A DNA stretch of 64,000 nt from Massilia phosphatilytica (GCF_002968015.1 NZ_PUIP01000002.1:186001-250000); one strand, 5' to 3'; numbered from the stretch's first letter, positions 9,144-18,356 are shown. The notes: a model not told the origin generated them from the sequence alone. Made by a program: numbers and translations.

Positions 9144-9896
9144 ATGACAACACCGCAACCACCCTATACCGATCCGGCCCGCATCGCCGACGCGCTGCGC
9201 GGCGACGGGTATGCCCTGCTGCATCCGGCCGACGTGGCGCAACTGTCCGGCTGTACGCTCGCCGAGCTGATGGCGCTGGCGCCGAGCTGGGAACGCCTGG
9301 AACAGGACAACTACCTGAAGGACGGCGGCCGCTATCGCCGGCGCCGGCATTCCTGCTTCATCGACAGCGGCGAGGCCCTCGCGCAAAGTCCGCACCGCGC
9401 GCACTGGCAGCCGGTCGAGTACAACGCCCTGCACGGCGGCATGCACCGCCTGTTCGTACCCATCGAACCGTCCACCGTCGAGCTGCCGGCCTGGCCGAAG
9501 CTGCTGCGCGCCCTGGGCGCCGTGTGCTCGCAGGTGAAAGGGCCGCAGACGTGGTACGTCGAGGCGCACCAGTTCCGCATCGACACCGCCGACGGCATCG
9601 GCCGCCCCACGCCGGAAGGCGCGCACCGCGATGGCGTCGATTTCGTCGCCGTCATCCTGATCGGACGTGAGAACATCAAGGGTGGCGAGACCCGCGTGTT
9701 CGAAGCGAACGGCCCGAAAGGCCAGCGCTTCACGATGACGGAACCGTGGACCCTGCTGCTGCTGGACGATGCGGCCGTCATCCACGAATCGACGCCGATC
9801 CAGCCCATCGGTGACAACGGCCACCGCGACACGCTCGTGCTGACCTGGCGCACCGGCGCGTTCCAGGGCGACGACGCCGAGACGACCGGCGCCTGA
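9144..9896 (+). CDS. 2-oxoglutarate/Fe(II) dioxygenase, PF10014 (BsmA/IDO) type
   Basis: A 250-residue soluble enzyme. The HRDGVDF segment supplies the HxD pair of the iron site and VIHESTPI the distal His. HRDTLVLTWR near the C-terminus supplies the Arg expected to hold 2-oxoglutarate. This matches the 2OG-Fe dioxygenase family that includes bacterial free-amino-acid hydroxylases such as isoleucine dioxygenase and the E. coli BsmA group. The substrate cannot be told. The gene stands alone. There is no clear Shine-Dalgarno sequence: a TAGGCT box (9132-9137, preceded by TG one base earlier) ends exactly 6 nt before the ATG, so the mRNA may be leaderless. Confidence 0.82.
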   Translation: MTTPQPPYTDPARIADALRGDGYALLHPADVAQLSGCTLAELMALAPSWERLEQDNYLKDGGRYRRRRHSCFIDSGEALAQSPHRAHWQPVEYNALHGGMHRLFVPIEPSTVELPAWPKLLRALGAVCSQVKGPQTWYVEAHQFRIDTADGIGRPTPEGAHRDGVDFVAVILIGRENIKGGETRVFEANGPKGQRFTMTEPWTLLLLDDAAVIHESTPIQPIGDNGHRDTLVLTWRTGAFQGDDAETTGA

Positions 9897-9976
9897 GCCC
9901 TCCCCTCCGCGCGGCCGTCCTGGTCGCGCGCGACACCGCATGCGCCCAAAAATGTTAGCGTCGAACAAGTTCTGAT

Positions 9977-10009
9977 AAAAAAAAAGCCCGCAACCTTGCG
10001 GCGCGGGCT
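9977..10009 (-). terminator. intrinsic terminator downstream of the DUF1800/DUF1501 operon
   Basis: Read on the minus strand, a 7-bp stem AGCCCGC / GCGGGCT (10009-10003 and 9991-9985) with an 11-nt loop is followed by an unbroken run of nine T residues. It lies about 120 bp after the DUF1501 stop codon. Confidence 0.85.
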
Positions 10010-10125
10010 GAATCCAGGTTTTCGGAGAAAAACTGGAGGAGACAGGTACAACTATAGTCCTAATTTTTGTGCACCGCAATACGGTAGAACTACTATATGT
10101 AGAGGGCGGCCTCTAGAGTGAGGAC

Positions 10126-11358
10126 TCAAGCACCGACGATACGGAATCCAGCACGTTTTTGCGGCATTGCGGGAAAGACCTGTTCCAGACGCTTATCGCC
10201 TAACATTAAATGTTCTTCAGATATTTGCGCTAACACCAAACGAAAATCGGTCGTAACGGGTAAATCGCGACCCTCGTTCAGTTTCGCGTCACCGACGCCT
10301 TCCCAGTCGCCGTACACCCTACCTCCGCGCACTTTCCCGCCAATGACCCACATCACGTTGCCGTGACCATGGTCGGTGCCGCCGTTGCCGTTCTCGCGCG
10401 CCGTGCGGCCGAACTCCGACATCACGACAACGACCGTGTCGTCGAACAATGGCCCCAGCCGCTCGGCCAGCACGGCCAGGCCCTGCCCCAGCGGTGCGAG
10501 GCGGCTCGCCAGCTGGCCGTTCGCGGCACCCTGGTTCGCGTGCGTATCCCAGCCGCCCAGCGCGACGAACGCCAGCTGGATCTTCGGGTCGTTGCGCATC
10601 AGGCCCGCCAGGCGGGCGGCATCGTCCGGGAAACCGTTCGGCAGCGGGGCGCCGCGATCGGCCGCCTGCATTTCCTTGCTCTCGAGGGCGTCCATGACTT
10701 CGCGGTGCGCCGCGCGCCCGTCCGCGTACGCGCGCCCAAAGCGGGGGTGGTTCGCATACAGTTCGTCGAACGCGGCCTTCACGCGCGGCTGGTCGAGCAG
10801 ATCCGCGCGCGCCGCACTTGCGACGTTCGGCAGGTTGACGGCCGCGGCGTGGCCGGACAGGATGCGCGGCAGCACCGGACCAATGCCCAGCAGCCGGCTG
10901 GGCGACTGCGGGCCGGGCAGCGTGGCGACGAGGCGGTTCATCCAGCCGTCCGGCGTGTTCTTGCGGCCCGGCGTCGCGGATTCCATGTAGTCCTGCGCAT
11001 CGAAATGGGAACGCGTGGCGTCCGGCGAACCGCTGGCGTGCACGAAGGCGAGCTTGCGCGCGGCCCACAGCGGTTGCAGGCTGGCCAACGCGGGATGCAG
11101 GCCGAAGTAGCCGTCCAGGTCCAGCGCCCCGCCGTCCATGCCGGGCGCCGCGAGGCCGATCGTGGGGCGCAGGCGCAGGTAGTTCTCGTCACCGACCGGC
11201 GCCACGACGTTCAGGCCGTCGACGGCGCCGCGCAGCATCACGACGATGAGTTTTTTGTTCGTCGGACCGGAGGCCGGTGCGCTCACGGCCCAGGCGCCGC
11301 GGCCGACGGGCAGCAGGATGCCGGCGCCCACCGCGTTGAGAAAGTCCCTGCGTCGCAT
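10126..11358 (-). CDS. DUF1501 family Tat-exported protein
   Basis: A 410-residue protein of the DUF1501 family, related in fold to sulfatase/alkaline-phosphatase-like proteins. The N-terminus MRRRDFLNAVGAGILLPVGRGAWA is a twin-arginine-type signal, so export in folded form is likely. Recognisable DUF1501 segments are VVMLRGAVDGLNVV, HPALASL, FDAQDYME, LGGWDTHANQ, VMSEFGRTA and NGGTDHGHGN. The start at 11358 is preceded by GGAGG at a 7-nt spacing, overlapping the end of the DUF1800 gene. The pair is always-together partner material: DUF1800 is 17 bp upstream. The biochemical role of the pair is unknown to me. Confidence 0.88.
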   Translation of the reverse strand: MRRRDFLNAVGAGILLPVGRGAWAVSAPASGPTNKKLIVVMLRGAVDGLNVVAPVGDENYLRLRPTIGLAAPGMDGGALDLDGYFGLHPALASLQPLWAARKLAFVHASGSPDATRSHFDAQDYMESATPGRKNTPDGWMNRLVATLPGPQSPSRLLGIGPVLPRILSGHAAAVNLPNVASAARADLLDQPRVKAAFDELYANHPRFGRAYADGRAAHREVMDALESKEMQAADRGAPLPNGFPDDAARLAGLMRNDPKIQLAFVALGGWDTHANQGAANGQLASRLAPLGQGLAVLAERLGPLFDDTVVVVMSEFGRTARENGNGGTDHGHGNVMWVIGGKVRGGRVYGDWEGVGDAKLNEGRDLPVTTDFRLVLAQISEEHLMLGDKRLEQVFPAMPQKRAGFRIVGA

Positions 11359-11375
11359 AGCGTCCTCCAATGAAA

Positions 11376-12932
11376 TCAGCGCTGCATGAAATCGGGACTG
11401 CCGAGCAGCATGGCGGCCCGCAGGTTGTCCGGATTGCGCTGGACGGTGCCCAGCGTGCGCGGCGAGATCGATCCGGCCAGCGTCGCCTGCAGCCGGACCG
11501 GGTCGAGCGGCACCGGCTTCGGCTCGGCCGGCGGCACCGGCGCCGGCAGCGGCACGACGTCGCTGCCGGCCAGGTTGGGCGCCATCGCGGCCGGCCGCGC
11601 CTCCGCCGGCACGACGCCCAGCGGCAGCCTGCCGCCCGCCAGTGCGCTGGCGAAGGCGATGCGCCGCGTCAGCGCGTCCGGGTTCAGCCACGCGTCCTGC
11701 GTGTTCTTGTACCCGTCCGGCGTCTGGCAGCCGTACAGCGGCATGCCCAACTGGTTCATCGTATTCACGAGCGGCCCGACGTTGACCACCGGGACGCCGC
11801 TCGCCCGCACGGCCGACACCACGAACTGGTAGGGCGTCTTGAACTTCGCACCGGCGGCGTCCGGCGCCATGAATTCGCGGCTCGCGAACAGGGTCGCCAG
11901 CACGGCGCGGATGTCGCCCTGCGACGCCAGCCAGGTTGCCGCCATGCGGTCGACCAGTGCCGGCGGCGGATCGTCGCTGACGAAGTACTGCGCCAGCTGG
12001 CGGCTCACATGGTGCGCCGTGGCCGGGTGCATGGCCAGCACGTCCAGCGCATACTCGCCTTCCTGCTGGCCGGCGGGCGCGATCTCGTGCCCGAGCCAGG
12101 TCTTCGTGCCGCGGTCGTGGCGGCCCGCGTCGAAGCGGAACATTTCGCCCGTGCGCGCGAGGCGCTTCTGGTCGAACGTCCACCCGGTCAGCATGCGCGC
12201 CAGCTCAGTCACGTCGCGCTGCGTGTAGCCGCCGTCCGCGCCCAGCGTGTGCAACTCCATCAATTCGCGCGCATAGTTCTCGTTCAGGCCTCGCGCCTTG
12301 CCCTTCGCATCGGCGCGCGGCGCCGACGACACGACGTTATCGAGGTAGAACAGCATCGCCGGATGCTTCGCCGTCGCGCCCAGCAGCGCGCGGAAGGAAC
12401 CCAGCGCATGCGGGCGGATCGCGTCGCGTTCGTAGCTCGTCACCAGCGCGCGGTCTATGCCCTTGCCCGCGAAGACATTGAAATGGTTGTACCAGAAGTC
12501 GACCATCACCTCTTCCAACTGGCGCGGGCTCTCGACGGCGCTCAGCAGCCGGGCTTCCGCGGCCTGGCGGCTGACGCGCATCTCGACCTGGCGGCGCCGC
12601 TGTTTCGCACCCTCGTCCTCCATCCGCACGTCGCGCCGCAGTTCCAGGAACTCGGCCAGCGATGCGCCAGCACCGCGATTGACGGTGTCCAGTGCAGCCA
12701 GGCGCGTGTTCAGGTCGGACGGCAGCGGGATCGTCTCCGGATGCAGCTGCTGATCGATCCAGCGCTGCACGCCCATGCCCGCCACGCGCTCGACGTCGCC
12801 GGGCCGTGGTCCGTACGCGAGCCGGTTCAGCACGTGCAATGCCTGTGCCTGGGCGCCGGGTTCGGCCGCCGACGCGGCACCCGCCGCCATCAGGACGGCG
12901 GCCAGCAGGGCAAGCGATGCGCGGTGGATCAT
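11376..12932 (-). CDS. DUF1800 family exported protein
   Basis: A 518-residue member of the DUF1800 family. The Sec signal peptide is MIHRASLALLAAVLMAAGAASA. Features typical of the family are RLAYGPRPGDVERV near the N-terminus, VDFWYNHFNVF in the middle, then RELMELHTLG and FDAGRHDRGTKTWLG. I chose ATG at 12932 because GAGGAG stands 6 nt upstream and the signal peptide then begins properly; an ATG at 12956 would give a poor leader. It is the first gene of a two-gene operon with DUF1501. The family is abundant in soil and aquatic bacteria, often beside DUF1501, without an assigned activity. Confidence 0.88.
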   Translation of the reverse strand: MIHRASLALLAAVLMAAGAASAAEPGAQAQALHVLNRLAYGPRPGDVERVAGMGVQRWIDQQLHPETIPLPSDLNTRLAALDTVNRGAGASLAEFLELRRDVRMEDEGAKQRRRQVEMRVSRQAAEARLLSAVESPRQLEEVMVDFWYNHFNVFAGKGIDRALVTSYERDAIRPHALGSFRALLGATAKHPAMLFYLDNVVSSAPRADAKGKARGLNENYARELMELHTLGADGGYTQRDVTELARMLTGWTFDQKRLARTGEMFRFDAGRHDRGTKTWLGHEIAPAGQQEGEYALDVLAMHPATAHHVSRQLAQYFVSDDPPPALVDRMAATWLASQGDIRAVLATLFASREFMAPDAAGAKFKTPYQFVVSAVRASGVPVVNVGPLVNTMNQLGMPLYGCQTPDGYKNTQDAWLNPDALTRRIAFASALAGGRLPLGVVPAEARPAAMAPNLAGSDVVPLPAPVPPAEPKPVPLDPVRLQATLAGSISPRTLGTVQRNPDNLRAAMLLGSPDFMQR

Positions 12933-13100
12933 GATGAGCTCCTCGTTGGCCGTCATTTAACCTTGAATGGATGAGCGGGAATATCGACGCGACGTTTCAG
13001 TGGTAAGGATTTGTAACGGAACGCGGCGGCTTGGTACGTACGAAACAGGCGGTCTCGAGGGTGCTTTGTTACACTGTCGAAGTTAACTTCCGGTCTCACC

Positions 13101-13451
13101 ATGTCCTGGATCGTCCTCAAATATCTCATCACCGCCGCCGTCGTCGTCCTGGTGTCGGAAGCTGCCGCGCGCTCCGACCGCCTCGGGGGCCTGATCGCGT
13201 CGCTGCCGCTCGTGACCGTGCTGACGCTGATCTGGCTGCACGTGGAGCGCCAGCCGCAGGAAAAGATCGCCAACCACGCCTGGTACACGCTGTGGTACGT
13301 GGTGCCGACGCTCCCCATGTTCGCCGCCTTCCCCTGGCTGCTGGCGCGCTTCGGCTTCTGGCCCGCGCTCGGCGCCGGGGTCGCGATCACGGTGGCCAGC
13401 ATACTCCTGTTCGCCGTCCTGCTGAAACGCTTCGGCATCCAACTACTTTGA
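13101..13451 (+). CDS. DUF3147 family small membrane protein
   Basis: A 116-residue integral membrane protein with four predicted transmembrane segments: residues 3-21, 29-46, 62-84 and 88-110 roughly. The segment RSDRLGGLIASLPLVTVLTLIWLH and the overall length match DUF3147. No function is known. It ends 5 bp before the efflux adaptor gene, so it is probably the first gene of that operon. No good Shine-Dalgarno sequence precedes the ATG. Confidence 0.8.
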   Translation: MSWIVLKYLITAAVVVLVSEAAARSDRLGGLIASLPLVTVLTLIWLHVERQPQEKIANHAWYTLWYVVPTLPMFAAFPWLLARFGFWPALGAGVAITVASILLFAVLLKRFGIQLL

Positions 13452-13456
13452 ACACC

Positions 13457-14596
13457 ATGAATCCCGACCAACTCCGTCTCCTGTCCCGGCCCGCCCTCGC
13501 CGTATCGATCGCCGCCATCCTGGCCGGCACCGTGGGCGTGCTGGTCTCCAGCAACGCCGCCGACGACAAGAAGGCGGCGGCACCGCGCCCCGCGCTGACC
13601 GTCACGACGGCGCAACCGGAGCAGTCACGCCTGCCGCTCAGCTTCGCCGCCAACGGCAACGTCGCCGCGTGGCAGGAAGCCGTGATCGGCAGCGAATCGA
13701 ATGGCCTGCGGCTGCAGGAGGTCAGGGTCAACGTGGGCGACGTCGTCAAGAAGGGCGAGGTGCTCGCCGTGTTCGACGCGGCGCCGGTCGAAGCGGACGT
13801 CGCGCAGGCGAAAGCCACCGTCCAGGAAGCGGAAGCGAATGCTGCCGCCGCCCGCGCCGATGCGAAGCGGGCCCGCGCCCTGCAAAGCTCGGGCGCGATC
13901 AGCGAACAGCAGGTCACGCAATACCTCACGGCCGAGCGCACGGCCGCCGCGCGCGTGGCCTCCGCCAAGGCGACGCTGGCACAACAACAGCTGCGTTTGA
14001 AATACACGCAGGTCGTGGCGCCGGATGCGGGACTGATTTCCGCGCGCAGCGCCACCGTGGGCGCCGTCGCCGGCGTGGGCACGGAGATGTTCCGCATGAT
14101 CCGCCAGGGTCGCCTGGAGTGGCGCGCCGAGGTGACGGCTGCCGAACTTCCCCGCATCAAGCCGGGCCAGAAGGCCGTGGTGCAGACGGCGGGCGGCAAG
14201 GACGTGCAGGGCCGCGTGCGCACGGTCGCGCCGACCGTCGATGCGCAGAGCCGCGTCGCGCTCGTCTACGTCGATCTGCCGCCGACACTATCCGCGAATG
14301 CGCCACTGAAGGCCGGCATGTTCGCCAGCGGCCAGTTCGCGCTGGGCGAGTCGGCCGCGCTGACGGTGCCGCAGCAGGCCGTCGCCGTGCGCGACGGCTT
14401 CGCGTACGTCTTCCGCCTGAATGCCGATGGCCGCGTGAGCCAGCTGAAGGTCACGACGGGCCGCCGTCTCGGCGAGCGCGTCGAGGTGACGGGCGGCCTG
14501 CCCGCGGACGCGCTGGTCGTCACGAGCGGCGCCGGCTTCCTCAACGATGGGGATTTGGTACGCAACGTCCAGGCCGCGCCACTGGCCGCGCGCTGA
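13457..14596 (+). CDS. RND efflux periplasmic adaptor (membrane fusion protein)
   Basis: A 379-residue adaptor that would link an inner-membrane RND pump to an outer-membrane channel. An N-terminal anchor or signal segment spans residues 10-32. The lipoyl half-motif region is VRVNVGDVVKKGEVLAVFD, then an Ala-rich alpha-helical hairpin (about residues 110-185), then the second lipoyl half (KYTQVVAPDAGLISARSATVG). A beta-barrel and a C-terminal membrane-proximal domain follow. The start ATG at 13457 falls 5 bp after DUF3147. The pump gene starts 7 bp downstream. No Cys lipobox is present, so it is membrane-anchored by the N-terminal helix or soluble. Confidence 0.9.
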   Translation: MNPDQLRLLSRPALAVSIAAILAGTVGVLVSSNAADDKKAAAPRPALTVTTAQPEQSRLPLSFAANGNVAAWQEAVIGSESNGLRLQEVRVNVGDVVKKGEVLAVFDAAPVEADVAQAKATVQEAEANAAAARADAKRARALQSSGAISEQQVTQYLTAERTAAARVASAKATLAQQQLRLKYTQVVAPDAGLISARSATVGAVAGVGTEMFRMIRQGRLEWRAEVTAAELPRIKPGQKAVVQTAGGKDVQGRVRTVAPTVDAQSRVALVYVDLPPTLSANAPLKAGMFASGQFALGESAALTVPQQAVAVRDGFAYVFRLNADGRVSQLKVTTGRRLGERVEVTGGLPADALVVTSGAGFLNDGDLVRNVQAAPLAAR

Positions 14597-14603
14597 AGGA
14601 AGC

Positions 14604-17600
14604 ATGATGAATTTTTCCGCGCTCTCGATCCGCAACCCAATCCCGGCGATCATGCTGTTCGCCCTGCTCTCGTTCGCCGGCGTGCTGGCGTTCAAGGCGA
14701 ACAAGGTGCAGGATTTCCCGGACATCGAACTGCCCATCGTGACCGTCGTCGCGACGCTCGACGGCGCCGCGCCCGCGCAGCTGGAGACGGAGGTGGCGCG
14801 CAAGATCGAGGACTCGGTCGCGACACTCCAGGGCGTCAAGAATGTCTATGCGCGCGTGCTGGACGGCGTGGCCACGATCACCGTCGAATTCATCCTCGAA
14901 AAGGATTTGTCGGACGCCGTCAACGACGTGCGCGACGCCGTCTCGCGCGTGCGCGCGGACCTGCCCGCGGAGATGCGCGACCCGAGCGTGACGAAGACGA
15001 CGACCGCGGGCCGCGTCGTGCTCACGTTCACGGCGCAGGCGGCCGACGCGCGCGGCCGGCCGGCGCTCGATGCGCCCGACCTGAGCTGGTTCGTCGACAA
15101 CACGGTCTCCAAGCGCCTGCTCGGCGTCCCGGGCGTGGGCGCGATCAAGCGCGTGGGCGGCGTCTACCGCGAAGTGCGGGTGGAGCTCGACGACCAGAAA
15201 ATGGCCGCGTTGCGCGTGTCGGCACTGGACGTCTCGCGCCTGCTGCGCAGCGTGCAGCGCGAAGAACCGGGCGGCCGCGGCGACGTCAGCGGCGCCGAGC
15301 AATCCGTGCGCACGCTGGCGACCGTGCAGACGGCGCAGGAGCTGTCGCGAATGGAGCTCCCGCTGCCGGACGGCCGCCACGTGCGCCTGAACGAGATCGC
15401 CAACGTCGCCGACACCGTCGCGGAGCCGCGCGCCATCGCTGAGCAGGACGGCAAGCCCGTCGTCGCCTTCGAAATCTTCCGCACCCGCGGCGCCGGCGAG
15501 ATGGACGTCGCGAACGGCGTGCGCAAGGCCGTCGCCGAGCTGCAGCAAAAGCATGGCAACGTCGTGCTGCGCGAGGTGATCGACAACGCGGCGCCCGTCG
15601 AGGACAACTTCGACGCGTCGATGGAAATGCTGTACGAAGGCGCCGTGCTGGCGGTGCTCGTCGTGTGGTGGTTCCTGCGCGACTGGCGCGCGACCCTCGT
15701 CGCGGCGGCCGCGCTGCCGCTGTCCGTGATCCCCGCCTTCCTCGGCCAGTATTTGTTCGGCTACACCCTGAACATGGTGACCCTGCTGTCGCTGGCGCTC
15801 GTCGTCGGCGTGCTCGTGGATGACGCCATCGTCGAGATCGAGAACATCTCGCGCCACCTCCGGATGGGCAAGACGCCGATGCAGGCCGCGCTGGAAGCGG
15901 CCGACGAAATCGGCATGGCCGTGATCGCGACGACGTTCTCCCTCGTCGCCGTGTTCCTGCCGACCGCGTTCATGAGCGGCATCCCCGGCAAGTTCTTCAA
16001 GCAGTTCGGCTGGACGGCCGTGCTGGCGATCCTCGCGTCGCTGCTCGTCGCACGCCTGCTGACGCCGATGATGGCCGCCTACCTCCTGAAACCGCTGCCG
16101 CACGGGGAGGAGCGCGATGGCCCCATCATGCGCCGCTACATGCACACGATGCAGTGGTGCCTGCGCCACCGCGGCCTGACGATGATCGCGGCCGCGCTGT
16201 TCTTCGTCGGCTCGATCTCGCTCGTGCCGCTGCTGCCGACCGGCTTCGTGCCGCCGGCCGACCGCTCGCAGACCCAGATCAACGTCGAGCTGCCGCCCGG
16301 CTCCACGCTGGCCGAGACGCGCGCCGTCGCGGAACGCGTACGCCAGGTGGCGATGGGCACGCCGAACGTCAAAGGCGTGTTCAGCTCCATCGGCGGCGGT
16401 TCCAGCGGCGACGCGTTCGCGCCCGGTGCCGCGGCGGAAGCGCGGCGCGCCGTGCTGACCGTGACGACCGTCGCGCGCACGGACCGCAAGGAAAAGCTCT
16501 CGGCCGTCGAAACGGCGCTGCGCGCGCGCCTCGCCGATGTCCCCGGCGCCCGCTTCACCGTGGGCCCGCCCGACACGGGCGTCAAGATGCAGCTCGTGCT
16601 GCGCAGCGAGGATCCGGTCGCGCTGACGGCCGCCGCCCGCCGCGCCGAGCGCGAACTGCGCACCTTGCACGGCGTCGGCAACGTCAGTTCCAGCGCCTCG
16701 CTCGTGCGCCCGGAAATCATCGTGCGCCCCGATTTTGCGCGCGCGGCGGACCTGGGCGTGACGGCGGCCAGCATCGGAGAAACGGTGCGCGTGGCCACGG
16801 CCGGCGACTACGACCAGGTGCTCTCGAAGATGAACGTGTCGGAGCGCCAGGTGCCCATCCGCGTAAAACTGCCGGACGCCGTGCGCGCGGACCTCGACGC
16901 CATCGGCCGCCTCACGGTGCCCGGCAAGAACGGCCCCGTGCTGCTGGCGAACGTGGCGACCATCACGATGGAAAGCGGCCCGGCGCAGATCGACCGCCTG
17001 AACCGCAGCCGCAACGTCACGCTGGAAGTGGAGCTGAACGGGCGCTCGCTGGGCGAGGTGAACGCGGAAGCCCGCGCCCTGCCCGCGCTGAAAAGCCTGC
17101 CGCCGAACGTGACGATTGCGGAACTGGGCGACGCGCAGGAGATGCAGAACCTGTTCGCCAGCTTCGGCCTCGCCATGCTGATCGGCGTGCTGTGCATCTA
17201 CGGCGTGCTGGTGCTGCTGTTCACGGACTTCCTGCAGCCGGTGACGATCCTCGCGGCGCTGCCGTTGTCGATCGGCGGCGCGTTCGTCGCGCTGCTGCTC
17301 ACGCGTAACGCGCTGTCGATGCCGACGATGATCGGCCTGATCATGCTGATGGGGATCGTGACGAAGAACTCGATCCTGCTCGTCGACTACGCGATCCTCG
17401 CGCGCAAGGCCGGCATGAACCGCTTCGACGCGCTCGTCGACGCCTGCCACAAGCGTTCGCGCCCCATCGTCATGACGACGATCGCGATGGGCGCCGGCAT
17501 GCTGCCGCTGGCGCTGGGCCTGTCGGGCGACCCGAGTTTCCGCTCGCCGATGGCGGTTGCGGTGATCGGCGGCCTGATCACGTCGACCCTGCTGAGCCTG

Positions 17601-17723
17601 CTGGTGGTGCCGGCCGTGTTCACGTATGTCGATGACATCGAGCACTGGTTTGGCCGCCAAACGCAGCGGTTGCGACGCCATCCGCATCCTCCCGTGCCGA
17701 GCCGGGAAACCGTGGTGAAATGA
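14604..17723 (+). CDS. RND efflux transporter permease, HAE-1/MexB-like
   Basis: A 1,039-residue proton-driven pump, full length for the family. The first transmembrane segment begins in IRNPIPAIMLFALLSF. Two large periplasmic loops lie between TM1-2 and TM7-8. The TM4 proton-relay Asp pair is in ALVVGVLVDDAIVEIENI, and the second repeat carries GLIMLMGIVTKNSILLVDY. GAAGGA 3-8 nt upstream supports the start at 14604 (a second ATG follows at once at 14607). The operon is adaptor then pump; no TolC-like outer-membrane gene is near, so a shared channel from elsewhere is needed. The substrate cannot be predicted. The C-terminal 20 residues are rich in Arg, His and Pro. Confidence 0.93.
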   Translation: MMNFSALSIRNPIPAIMLFALLSFAGVLAFKANKVQDFPDIELPIVTVVATLDGAAPAQLETEVARKIEDSVATLQGVKNVYARVLDGVATITVEFILEKDLSDAVNDVRDAVSRVRADLPAEMRDPSVTKTTTAGRVVLTFTAQAADARGRPALDAPDLSWFVDNTVSKRLLGVPGVGAIKRVGGVYREVRVELDDQKMAALRVSALDVSRLLRSVQREEPGGRGDVSGAEQSVRTLATVQTAQELSRMELPLPDGRHVRLNEIANVADTVAEPRAIAEQDGKPVVAFEIFRTRGAGEMDVANGVRKAVAELQQKHGNVVLREVIDNAAPVEDNFDASMEMLYEGAVLAVLVVWWFLRDWRATLVAAAALPLSVIPAFLGQYLFGYTLNMVTLLSLALVVGVLVDDAIVEIENISRHLRMGKTPMQAALEAADEIGMAVIATTFSLVAVFLPTAFMSGIPGKFFKQFGWTAVLAILASLLVARLLTPMMAAYLLKPLPHGEERDGPIMRRYMHTMQWCLRHRGLTMIAAALFFVGSISLVPLLPTGFVPPADRSQTQINVELPPGSTLAETRAVAERVRQVAMGTPNVKGVFSSIGGGSSGDAFAPGAAAEARRAVLTVTTVARTDRKEKLSAVETALRARLADVPGARFTVGPPDTGVKMQLVLRSEDPVALTAAARRAERELRTLHGVGNVSSSASLVRPEIIVRPDFARAADLGVTAASIGETVRVATAGDYDQVLSKMNVSERQVPIRVKLPDAVRADLDAIGRLTVPGKNGPVLLANVATITMESGPAQIDRLNRSRNVTLEVELNGRSLGEVNAEARALPALKSLPPNVTIAELGDAQEMQNLFASFGLAMLIGVLCIYGVLVLLFTDFLQPVTILAALPLSIGGAFVALLLTRNALSMPTMIGLIMLMGIVTKNSILLVDYAILARKAGMNRFDALVDACHKRSRPIVMTTIAMGAGMLPLALGLSGDPSFRSPMAVAVIGGLITSTLLSLLVVPAVFTYVDDIEHWFGRQTQRLRRHPHPPVPSRETVVK

Positions 17724-17773
17724 ACGCAGGCAAGGTGGCGCCGCAGGCGGCGCCATCCGTCTAGGCTTGCGCG

Positions 17774-18349
17774 ATGAAGATCCCATACCTGCTGAGCGGT
17801 GCCTTGCTGCTGTGCACCGCCGCCCACGCCGCACGGTCGGCGTGGGACTTCGAATACCGCGGCTTCTACGACTTCCACGATCCCGGCGTGCTGCGCACCG
17901 ACGTGGCCGTCACGGGCAGGATCGTTGGCGACGACCGGAATGGAGACGGCGTGATCGTCGAATCCGAACTGGACTCGCTGTGGATGAACATACGGCTGTG
18001 GTCCGGCGATTTCGCCAAATGCGGCGGGGGGACCGTCGACCATGATTGCCAGCTCGACGTCTTCTCTTTCCGCCCCGGCAGCGACGCCCTCGACATGACC
18101 GCGAGCTGGCGCGACAACGACGCGGCGCAGCTGGAATATCACACGGAAGAGTTCGTAAGCGGCGACCGGTATGTGGCCAGGTCCAGTTACGGGCACGATT
18201 ACCCGGTGGACGACTATTACTTTTTCGGCGCGGGGACGACGCTGGCGATCACGCCGGTGTCGCCCGTGCCGGAGCCGGGGACGTGGCTGATGCTGGGGTG
18301 CGGCTTGATTGCGCTTGCGGTCCCGAGAAAAGGAAAAGCCGGCGCGTAG
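17774..18349 (+). CDS. PEP-CTERM sorted exported protein with an EF-hand-like calcium loop
   Basis: A 191-residue protein. The signal peptide is MKIPYLLSGALLLCTAAHA. Around residues 54-66 the stretch DRNGDGVIVESE fits the 12-residue EF-hand calcium loop (D-x-N-x-D-G-x-I-x-x-x-E). The C-terminus is a standard PEP-CTERM signal: VPEPGT, a hydrophobic segment, then the basic tail PRKGK. Such proteins are processed by exosortase and moved to the surface or extracellular matrix. A TAGGCT box (17762-17767) lies exactly 6 nt before the ATG with no Shine-Dalgarno sequence, which suggests a leaderless mRNA. The stop codon sits in the loop of the hairpin that ends the opposite gene. Confidence 0.85.
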   Translation: MKIPYLLSGALLLCTAAHAARSAWDFEYRGFYDFHDPGVLRTDVAVTGRIVGDDRNGDGVIVESELDSLWMNIRLWSGDFAKCGGGTVDHDCQLDVFSFRPGSDALDMTASWRDNDAAQLEYHTEEFVSGDRYVARSSYGHDYPVDDYYFFGAGTTLAITPVSPVPEPGTWLMLGCGLIALAVPRKGKAGA

Positions 18350-18356
18350 CCGGCTT
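18330..18356 (-). terminator. terminator for the DUF883-like gene
   Basis: On the minus strand, an 8-bp perfect stem AAGCCGGC / GCCGGCTT (18356-18349 and 18343-18336) with a 5-nt loop runs into TTCCTTTTC. It overlaps the last codons of the PEP-CTERM gene on the other strand, so the two genes end into each other. Confidence 0.6.

Noticed and set aside
11358..12183. An N-terminal extension of the DUF1501 frame to 12183
   Set aside because: It would run through the DUF1800 gene in another frame and give Arg/Gly-rich nonsense; the GGAGG site and Tat signal fix the start at 11358.
14541..17834. About 1,100-codon open frame antisense to the RND pump
   Set aside because: Low-complexity Arg/His/Gln/Ala translation caused by GC-rich third positions; the sense frame is a complete RND permease.
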